Assembly: GCA_015146655.1 (NCBI GenBank)
Contig: VKHL01000018.1
Coordinates: 1 to 27,500 of the forward strand
Reading direction: 5' to 3'
Source: Ochromonas danica
Taxonomy: Eukaryota; Sar; Chrysophyceae; Chromulinales; Chromulinaceae
DNA length: 27,500 nucleotides
The notes under the pieces are model-generated. The model was not told the DNA's origin and ran no database searches. It saw nothing but the letters and a program-made list of their open reading frames with translations. Shown here in pieces: positions 19,420-27,500 of this stretch. The translations under genes and the position numbers were made by a program. Numbering within the stretch: the stretch's first letter is position 1; each line of letters begins with the position of its first letter.

Positions 19420-20136
19420 ATGGAAGACGCCATTGAAAGAACTTTGTGCCAACTACCTCGTGTTTATGTTTTCCGTATTCCGACTAGAACTAGTGCTGGC
19501 GGATACCGTGCTGCCGATTGGCCCAAAGATCCTTCGTGGACTGGCAAACTCAAAGTCATCGCCAAGGGATCTTTACTTGCCGTTGTGCTTATGGATGACC
19601 AAAACAGCACCTTTGCTATATGCAATGTCACTGATGATTCTTGTGTGGAGCGTACAGCGGATAGTGGCCGTTATTTTGTGTTGAAGATTTCCAACGCGCA
19701 GGGCAGGCATGCTTTCATAGGAATTGCCTTTGATGAGCGAAGTGATGCGTTTGATTTCAATGTGGCTATATCAACGTTCAAGACTGAGATGGAACGTGAG
19801 CAGAGGGCTTTGTCCACTGCCTCTTTGACGCCTCAGGAGCCAGTGGATTTCAGTTTGAAAAGCGGAGAAAAGATCAAAATCAAGCTGGTAAGTCCTAAAT
19901 CACAGTTTTTTTGTTGATATTGTTGGAATTTCTATGATTGATTCTCGTTATACGTCCAGAACACCAAGAAGCATGCTGATGCTAGTGTGGATTCTCCCGC
20001 TTCTGAGATTGGCAGTCTTCAGCCCAAGAAACTTGGAGGGACGCCTTCAACTATCGACCCCTTTGGACCAGATCCTTTCGCTTCTACCTCCGACCCATTT
20101 GCCTCCACAGGAAACTCTGATCCATTTGCTACATGA
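19420..20136 (+). CDS. NECAP: NECAP (adaptin ear-binding coat-associated) protein
   Basis: NECAP proteins are endocytic regulators that bind the AP-2 adaptor and its accessory factors. Exons 19420-19887 and 19960-20136 flank a 72-bp intron and give 214 aa. Residues ~5-130 are the PH-like (PHear) domain. It shows GGYRAADWPKDPSWTGKL, then SGRYFVLKISNAQGRHAFIGIAF and DERSDAFDFNVAI, all hallmark NECAP segments. EPVDFSLKSGEKIKIKL closes the conserved part. The C-terminal tail carries four DPF motifs in 25 residues (TIDPFGPDPFASTSDPFA and the end NSDPFAT), the peptide that binds adaptor appendage domains. The start is the first Met, in MEDAIERTL. The stop lies 55 bp from the convergent SNF2 stop. 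Confidence 0.95.
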
Positions 20137-20191
20137 ATTTCTTGGGGAGGCTGTATAAATTAAGCCGACTAAACTTATGATTACAACAATC

Positions 20192-23100
20192 TCACGCGTC
20201 CTTGCGTCGCCTTTTGCCTTTCGCAGCTGGCTCCACAGGAGTAATTCGCAAAGATATAGCAAATTGACCTCCCACCATGAAACCATCGGGAGGAAGGCCC
20301 GGCATTTCCAAGGCATCGTGAATAAGGTCGTATTTCGACAAGCAATGAGAAGCACGGGCATAAAATTCCTTCCGTAAGGTCTCACTCATATAAAAGACAG
20401 GCGATTGCTCTGTATTGTAAATTCGAGCATTGTGGGACATGAGAGCAAAGTCCTGTTCCACCTCTTCGAAATAATCATATTTGGCTTGACGAAGGCGCTG
20501 GAGAATCTCCTTTAAAGATATAGGGGACTTGATGAGCTCATAATAATCTGGATAATGATACTTTGAAGGTTTCTCCAAAAACAACTCAGCGAGAAGCCCA
20601 CCATTTGCAGTTCGCATTCTTTGTAATTCTTGTACCGCCTTTACTAAATCAGAAAATACAGGATGGCCTCCAACTTTTTTCGACGGACGACCTACTTGCG
20701 GTTTGGTGATTACGTCTTGTTCTTGCTCCAGCAAACGTTGGAATTGAAAATCAGTCAAGCCATCATCGTAAATAACCTCCTTTCTCTTGCGCAATGCTGA
20801 ACTAACATTTTTGACCGTGACTGAATTGATTTCATCGGAAAGCTCGCTTCTATCATCACCATCAAAAAGCAAACTACCATCCAGTTGCTTTTCAGCATTT
20901 TTTACTGTTGGCTCTGCAGACATCATGCTTTGCATCAATTGCCTGTACTTCGAAGGCCAGTTGTTTTCCATCAGCCAAGGAGGAATCTCATTACCATTCA
21001 TCAGAGCAGGTTTTGAACTATTCACAATTCGTTGTCGATCAACTTCTTGATAAAGCGCCATCTCACCATCATAGGTCGCCATCATTTCGTTCAACTGTTC
21101 ATCATCAGGAACATCGGCATCAGCATCTCCCAAACCAACAGTAACATCACCAACATTCTCAACCCCGCCAGAGCTCCACTCCCGTAGCAATGCTTCCATC
21201 ATCTCCTTGTTCTCTTCCAACGTACCTGAAGATCGAGAATTGAATTTGCCTGCTTCAACAACTAAACCGTTCAGATTCCGCTTATCATTGGCACGAGCCA
21301 ATATTCGCTCTTCAATCACCGAATTGGTGAGAAGACGAAACACTCTCACTTCGTTTTTCTGGCCGATGCGATGAGCACGATCTTGGGCTTGGGCATCCAT
21401 CATAGGGTTCCAATCACTGAAAATCAATTGCAAAAATTAGGAGGGATGAACAAAAAACAAAAACAGGATAAAGTGCTTCACCTATCAAAAATAATGACAG
21501 TATCTGCAGTGGCCAAGTTAAGACCTAATCCACCAGCTCTTGTAGACAGCAAGAAAATAAAATAAGGCGAATCTGGATCGTTGAAGGCATACATTCTTTT
21601 CTCTCGCTCATCCGAAGTGGTATTACCATCCAAGCGGAGAAATCGGAAGCCACGATACACAAAAAACTGCTCCAAAAAATTCATGACTTCAACCATCTGG
21701 GAAAAAATCAGGACCCGGTGACCTGCCAATCGCAACTTCGGTAGCATTCGATCCAAAAGCTCGAATTTTCCAGAAGCCCGAATCAAGTCATCATCCACCA
21801 TATGATCTCTTATGAACAGGTAAGGGTGGTTACACACTTTGCGGAGTTGCATGATAGTATTATTTAACCCTCCCATTTCCGCGTCTTTTTCCTTCGATCC
21901 AATTCCTTTCATGGCAATCAAGCGATACATTTTGCGTTGCCATCCAGACAAGGCACAACGAAGAACCTTCTCCACTTTTTCAGGCAACTGATCCAACACT
22001 TGCTCTTTGACACGACGAAGCATGAAAGGTCTCAAAACCTCATGCAGCCGGTGAACAATCAGCATTCGCTCTTCTTGGGTGAGAACATTGATTTCCCCAC
22101 CATTCTCTTCAACAGTTGATGCTTGCGCCCGAAATGCCGCAAAAGGTTTATTGAACCACTCATCAAAAGTTTCAACACTGCTGAAAATGGTTGGCAAAAG
22201 AAAGTTCAACAATGCCCACAATTCAGGTAAATTGTTTTGCAAAGGAGTGCCAGTAAGAAGGATTCGATGCCTTGACTGATAGGAGCTTCCCAGGGTCATG
22301 GCAAACTTACTCTGTGAGTTTTTCATTCTATGACCTTCATCAACGATGATGTACTGCCAGCTCAGCTTGCGCAAGTAACTCTTGTCTTTCATAATGTATT
22401 CGTAGGTGGTCAGCAAAACATTCAACAATCCACTCTCCACCTCATCCCGATAAATGCGTTTTCTTTCATCAGGGGTCCCTTTGTACACAACCTTAATGAT
22501 ATCTGGAGCCCATTTATTGAATTCGTTGACCCAGTTAGACAAAGTTGACAAAGGAACAATAATTAAGAACGGGCCATTATTGTGCTTTATCTCCATTAAG
22601 TAGGACAGCAAGGCAATTGTCTGGATTGTCTTCCCTGTTGAAATTGGACGACGTTAGCATTCCGGAAAACGATAAATTAAAGAGAATATTTGATTACCTA
22701 AGCCCATCTCATCCGCCAAAATACCATTGAGGTTATTATTATAGAGACTGACTAACCATTGTAATCCACTCAGTTGGTATTCTTTCAAATCACCACCTTT
22801 CAACATTCGCGGTTGTGATACAATCTCTGTCATTCGATGAGCAGAGCTATAATAGTTTTTGGATGTGGCTTCTTCAGTAGTTGCCGATTCTTCCTTGCCA
22901 TTCACTCGTTGTTGTTGAATGAGCCGATTGATAGTGGCAATGTAGTTATCCGTCTCACTAAGCAAGAATTTCAGACGCCCATTCTTGGTCTCCTGCACGA
23001 GCGACGTATAAGCTTCCATATCGTTCTCTTTTAAAGCTTGGAGACGGCGCATTTCTGCTCGCGCTTCTTCTCTATCACGCTTAACCTCATTATTCTCAAC

Positions 23101-24290
23101 CCACAACTTAGTGGATCGCACTACCTTGGCTGAATCTTTTAAAAAATACAATACAAAAAGCATCAAGGGCAATAGTACACCATGGCAAACATACAACTTA
23201 CCGGCACGCTTTTGCTTGTGATATTTTAGAAACGCCTCTCTATGATCTAATAACTGTTTATGGTATTCATTTAATCTCCGCTTCCTCTTTTCCTCCCCTT
23301 CAGTACGTCGCCGTTTCTCATCCTTTTCAACCGTTTTGGAATCTCTTTTCGTCTGCTTGCGCAGTCGATGATGTACCCTGTACGAAACCACATCTTCCGC
23401 GGACGAATGGAAATTGGAGGCAGAAGCGGGATATTCTGCTTCAGAGAGTTTTGATTGAACTATGTTCGTTAAGGACCTGCTGAAATAGAGGTTCGCGTAT
23501 TCATTGCGACCTTTTCCATCATCAAAAGAAGAAAATACATTTTCCAAAATAGATACGACGGCTGGAATAGTAGGGACAAGAGGTAGATGAGCACCCTTGG
23601 AAAAGCATCCCATATCCTATAAACAAATTATAAGCAAAATAAACAAAAGACATTCCCAACGAAGTTATAACTTACTGCAGGCAGCAAAGAACTAGCATTG
23701 TCCAGGGAGGCTTTTCCGAACCCAATAGCCAGCAAAGAGTGATAGCATTGCCAGCTTAATGTAGCCACGGTAGGCTGAGCATTACTTGTACCACTTGATG
23801 GCAGTGGGGTTGACTGTGGTGCTTGACTGACAGATTGTTGAGCAGCAAAATCGGAGGAAAGCAATTTGGACGCCTTAGGAGACGGCTGCTGTTGTTGCTG
23901 AGCCAGTTGCTGTTGTGTTGAGAGCGGTAGCGGTGTTGGCTGCGGCTGTGCTTGCTGTGGTGGTTGAACAGGTGGGGGAGCAATGGAGTTTGAAACAGGT
24001 GCAGTCTGCGATGACTGTGCGGGAGAACTTTGACCATTATTTGACTTTGAAGTACTATTCCGAGCCTCAGTATTATCGTTTCCAGTACTAACTTCCGGCT
24101 TTATAACTGGCTTGGGAATAACATCGGACACTGGCTGCTGAAACTGAGCGGTTTGGGCATATTGTTCTATGAGATTGGGAATATTTGAATCAGCAAATCT
24201 TTTACCAAGAGTCTTAAATTGTCTAATTAGTTGTTGGAGCGTCTCGATCTGAGTGTTTGACAGAAAGGAGGAATTATCTAGCTCTGGCAT
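20192..24290 (-). CDS. SNF2: SWI/SNF chromatin-remodelling ATPase (BRM/SMARCA2/4 type)
   Basis: This is the catalytic DNA translocase of a SWI/SNF complex. Exons: 24290-23676, 23616-23202, 23135-22698, 22634-21482, 21416-20192 (introns 59, 66, 63 and 65 bp), 1281 aa from the Met at 24290. Domains in order: QLQ-like ([17 protein letters not shown], ~9-40); Gln/Pro-rich linker; HSA region rich in Arg/Lys (~280-400); SNF2 ATPase with DEMGLGKT (Walker A lysine 491, the preceding Gly codon split by an intron), VDEGH (588-591), [20 protein letters not shown] and [11 protein letters not shown]; SnAC (~975-1035, [12 protein letters not shown]); an AT-hook-like GRPSKK; and a bromodomain (~1128-1230) with the expected YN acetyl-lysine asparagine (N1208). 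Upstream of 24290 the frame stays open for 61 codons without an ATG, so a further 5' exon may exist. Confidence 0.95.
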
Positions 24291-24828
24291 GTCCTTTCCT
24301 TCAAATCGAGCTGATCGTTCTGCCTCAGCCACGGTTGGCGCATGCGACTTTTGGTCCAGTGAAAAGTCGTTTTTTGAATGTGTCAAAGAGTGTTGTTCCA
24401 GGTTCCAGGGGGAGGATTTAACTTCGTGCGACACAAGAAAGCATGTATGGTAATAGTCTGGCCAATTACGCACACTTTAATCTACCTCAGTCAATTGTAT
24501 TAGGTGATAAAACGTGCAAAGGAAGAATCATCTACATATTTGTTCAAAGACGATAGTTTAGTTTCCTACAGCTTCACCACGGAAAGATTAAATTAACAGC
24601 ACGTCCTCGTACAGCTAATTCAAACTTATTCTTTCCCATGGCTCAATTTGATAGTGATGTTTTTATCTGTGTCGAACACTTTTCTGAATTTCTTGCATCT
24701 TGTTGGCTTGCGTGGGAACAAGCGGTTGGGATTTCGAAATTGTGGTCTTGCTGGGCTGTGTCGCCCGCTGCAGCCCTTCAAAGAAAGAAGAACCACATCC
24801 AGCACAAAATCATTGAAGAATTTCCAAT
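24291..24828. promoter_or_regulatory. Divergent region between SNF2 and GIGYF-like genes
   Basis: 538 bp between the two chosen start codons. The left part (24291-24473) is an ATG-less open extension of the SNF2 frame and may be coding. The middle (about 24480-24637) is AT-rich and probably holds both promoters. The right part contains a 64-codon upstream ORF that overlaps the GIGYF-like start. Confidence 0.55.
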
Positions 24829-24832
24829 ATGA
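24638..24832 (+). other. Upstream ORF overlapping the GIGYF-like start (ATGA)
   Basis: An ATG in a good context (CCCATGG) opens a 64-residue frame starting MAQFDSDVFICVEHFSEF. Its stop TGA (24830-24832) overlaps the main ATG (24829-24831) as ATGA. No known domain. If transcribed in the leader, it would either repress the main gene or deliver ribosomes to it by termination-reinitiation. It could instead be part of an unspliced 5' exon. Confidence 0.4.
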
Positions 24833-27500
24833 CCTCCGGAATGAAAGACAGCAACTCTTTTAAAGCGCTAGATGATAGTAGACAGAAAGGGAAAGAAAAA
24901 ATTGCTGCAGAACAGCGCTTGGCTGAAAATGCCCCCAGCACCCAAGAGAGCACCGGAGAACTAGCGGATTCATCGTGGACCGTGCAATCATCTAGAACCA
25001 GAAGACTTGTTCCTCAAGTTTCACTAACGAGGCAAGATTTGGGTGCGGATGGAACTCGTAATAAGAACCCGTCCGACACTAAAAGAAAAGGTTTGTTTTC
25101 AATACAGTCTGCACTGCTGGCTCTCGCTCATCTAACCGCAGATATTATGTGACAAGTTATTCGTTTCACTAAAGAAGACCTTTTGAGTCGAAGAAAGCCG
25201 GAAAAAATGTTGAGTTCATTGGGAAACTATCCTGATATCATATCTGACTCTCGCCAAGACCCAGTGTCGTACACTCGATTGGATCCTGAAGATGTGAGTG
25301 ATTAATCGCCCCGTCCTCCTGATTATGGCTAATTATGGATATTATTAGGTGATCAGGATCTGGACAGCTCATACACGCGAGGCTGCTGTTTCGCGTGGCC
25401 GTGGGAGAGGACGTGCGAATGGTCGATCAGGTAACGAATCTATTGCTACGTGTCGTTGTGCCTTCAGTGAGTGATTGAGTGCTCTTTCTTTGCAGATGGA
25501 ATCGATAATGAGAATGGAAGAGATTTTGAAAGACCGGATAATAGGGACGATTTGTGGAGTGGCGAAAGTCAGATTAGTGGGCCTGGAGATCTCAGCGATC
25601 TTGCTGCGGCAGCCTTAAACTTTCGATCTCAGTTGAATGATTTGAAGTTTGATGGACAATCCTCCATCAAAGAAGAGGATGAGGATATGATGATTAAATT
25701 GATCCGAGAACAGGCGGATCATGCTCGGCTGGAGTCCGCTGTCGAAGATGATGAGCCTGCTTGGGCAAAGAGTGATGGAACAAACGCTTCTGATGCCAAA
25801 GATGTTATAAAAATCGCCGTTGAAACAACTCCGCCTCGAGAACAGGAGCCTTTATTGGTTGGTGCCGTCTCCGGTGGGTTAAATTCTGCGTTGCGGGCAG
25901 GAATTCCCGATGTGTCCAGGTTGGATTTGCAACCTCAAGCTCGACCTGCTCCTGTGGAGTGGCTATATATGGATCCTCAAGGAGAAGTGCAAGGTCCATT
26001 TTCTCAGGAGAATATGAGATTATGGTATGAGGGTGGATATTTTCCTCCTGATTTACCTATAAAGCTGCGAAATTGGACTGTGTTGCATGCATTTAATGAG
26101 GTGTTTGAAGATATGCGCAAGGCATTTCTGTTCGTTCCCCCCGAGCCTGGTAGTAAGCACGCTTTTATTGGCCTTCCAGTCTCTTTCAATACTCTTTCAT
26201 CTTCGGCTGCACCTGCTTCAACCGATGTGACCGATCGGCGTGGTGTCGCTTCGAGACATGCTATTGCTGCTTCTTTCGAGTCACCATTATCGGATCCCGC
26301 ACCGTTGGCCACAGTGAATCGTGATATTGGTGTGGGGATCAATTCTGGCTCTGCAGCGAGTGCTTCTTCTGTTAATCAATCCCTCCCCATTGTTACCAGT
26401 AATAGTGCCGCGACCTCTTCTACGAAGGATGTAAATGTGCGGCATCGAGCTTCTACTTCGGCTGTGTCAACAGAACAAGCCAAAAGCCCTGTGAATATCG
26501 CTGTTTCACATTCTGTATCTAAAAGTAACTACGCGAAACAGCTTTTGGGCATTTCCTCAAAGCAAGAATCAGCTTCTACGAAACCGGAGCGATCGGAAGC
26601 CGACAAATCAAATTCAGTCGATCAGTCGCCAAATACTAAGGTGCAGCAACAAGAGATCAGTCGTGGTGCGAAGGTTAGCGCTTTTGTTAATTATTCTTTT
26701 ACATAATTTTCTTCATCCCTCTGCTAAACTAGGGATGGAATTTGACTGAAGCTGCTGCCCCTATCAGTTTGGCTCAAATACAGCAACAAGAAGAAGAAGA
26801 GAAGAGCAAAACAACAACTTCTTCACAGCCTGATAAAGCGAATATGAGCAGTCATCTTAAGAACCTGTTAGGTGTCAAGCCTGCTACTGCTATTCCAACT
26901 TCGGTATCAAATACTACCAAGCAAGTTGGCTCTGCTTCCCCTTGGAATACAGTTGCTCCTGTGGCTGTCAACCCTCCCACATCTCTACGTGATATTATGA
27001 AAGAGGAGATCAACCAACAGCACACTGTTGAAAAGGTTTCAGGTAGCGCTTCGTCCAGTGCGTCATGGGTGTCAAAAGCTCGCTCGAATGTTTCTCCCGG
27101 CTCCAACACTGTTGTTTCCTCCACTACTGTGTCGTCTGGTAGACAGCTTCCTGTCAACGATTTGTCCAAGACTGGTCTTGTTGGGAGTCACACACCATCT
27201 CAATCTTCGGTAAATGCGAAGAGTGAGTTTGGAGGAAAGCAAATGTCAAAAGAGATGGCCGATTGGTGTGCCAACCAACTGAAGAAGTTGGGTGGTATGG
27301 AAGATATAACTTTGATGCATTTTTGCATGACATTAAATTCTGGGGTTGAAATTAGAGAGACACTGTCACAATATTTAGGCTCATCTCCTCAGGTAAATTT
27401 TTATACTATTCTAGCCAGAATTTAATTTGACTAACTGAGAATTATGCAGGTCACTAATTTCGCAACGGAGTTCATTAAGTACAAAGAAGAAGGTCGAAGA
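24829..27500 (+). CDS. GIGYF: GIGYF-like GYF-domain protein (3' incomplete)
   Basis: GIGYF proteins bind proline-rich partners through a GYF domain and recruit the cap-binding repressor 4EHP to silence mRNAs. Exons: 24829-25090, 25157-25293, 25349-25430, 25496-26673, 26733-27392, 27450->27500, with introns of 66, 55, 65, 59 and 57 bp; at least 790 aa. Visible parts: a polar N-terminus; RFTKEDLL (~90-97), a possible eIF4E-family-binding motif; an Arg-Gly run (SRGRGRGRANGR); the GYF domain (~313-372) with EWLYMDPQGEVQGPFSQENM and W-YEGGYF; long Ser/Thr-rich stretches; SLAQIQQQEEEE, as in the GIGYF/plant GYF 'SLxEIQxEE' segment; and near the edge ADWCANQLKKLGGMEDITLMHF, like the conserved GIGYF C-terminal helical block. 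The final stop lies outside the window. Confidence 0.88.

Noticed and set aside
23756-24037. Minus-strand His/Ser-rich ORF
   Set aside because: Frame-shifted shadow of the Gln/Pro-rich linker of SNF2.
26852-27169. Minus-strand ORF in the GIGYF-like gene
   Set aside because: Antisense shadow of a Ser/Thr-rich coding stretch.
1-27500. CRISPR arrays, tRNA/rRNA genes, prokaryotic operons
   Set aside because: None seen. Spliced genes with eukaryotic domains throughout make prokaryotic features implausible, and no tRNA cloverleaf was recognised in the spacers.

Overview
This is a gene-dense stretch of a eukaryotic nuclear genome. It holds eleven protein-coding genes or gene candidates on both strands, separated by only about 55 to 540 bp. 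I could model 31 introns by combining GT-AG ends with frame continuity. All are about 53-78 bp long, and several have a CTAAC-like branch site just before the acceptor. Compact genes, tiny introns, moderate GC and a secreted EGF/tenascin-like protein of a kind common in heterokonts suggest a stramenopile protist (oomycete-like). That assignment is inference; no rRNA or marker gene is present to prove it.

Layout from left to right. 1-~345 (minus): fragment of a Ty3/gypsy-type retrotransposon pol gene (end of reverse transcriptase into RNase H), a fossil. ~354-2894 (+): the C-terminal part of CTR9, the TPR scaffold of the Paf1 transcription-elongation complex. 2976-5655 (-): AP-4 adaptor beta subunit, tail-to-tail with CTR9. 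5934-7040 (-): secreted EGF-like protein. 7164-7342: two hairpins and a perfect 35-bp tandem duplication, followed by a doubtful small + ORF (7309-7638). 7585-8827 (-): unrecognised protein. 8997-12788 (+): intronless 1263-residue RPAP1/MINIYO-like protein, divergent from the previous gene. 13034-15496 (+): unrecognised helical protein in six exons. 15870-17129 (+): OST3/OST6 oligosaccharyltransferase subunit. 17383-19262 (-): SLC49/FLVCR-family transporter in seven exons. 19420-20136 (+): NECAP endocytic protein. 20192-24290 (-): SWI/SNF ATPase with QLQ, HSA, SNF2, SnAC and bromodomain. 24829-end (+): GIGYF-like GYF-domain protein, running off the window.

The genes do not form one pathway. 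They fall into three loose housekeeping groups: transcription and chromatin (CTR9, the RPAP1-like protein, SNF2), membrane traffic and secretion (AP-4 beta, NECAP, OST3, the transporter, the EGF protein) and translational control (GIGYF-like). Pairs are either divergent, sharing 157-168 bp of upstream DNA (7585-8827/RPAP1-like; SLC49/NECAP), or convergent with 55-253 bp between stops (CTR9/AP-4 beta; OST3/SLC49; NECAP/SNF2). I saw no tRNA, rRNA, CRISPR array or intact transposon. The most notable points are a clathrin-box-like motif in the AP-4 beta hinge, a roughly 120-residue insert in the CTR9 TPR array, a uORF overlapping the GIGYF start as ATGA, and a retroelement fragment butting against CTR9 coding sequence.
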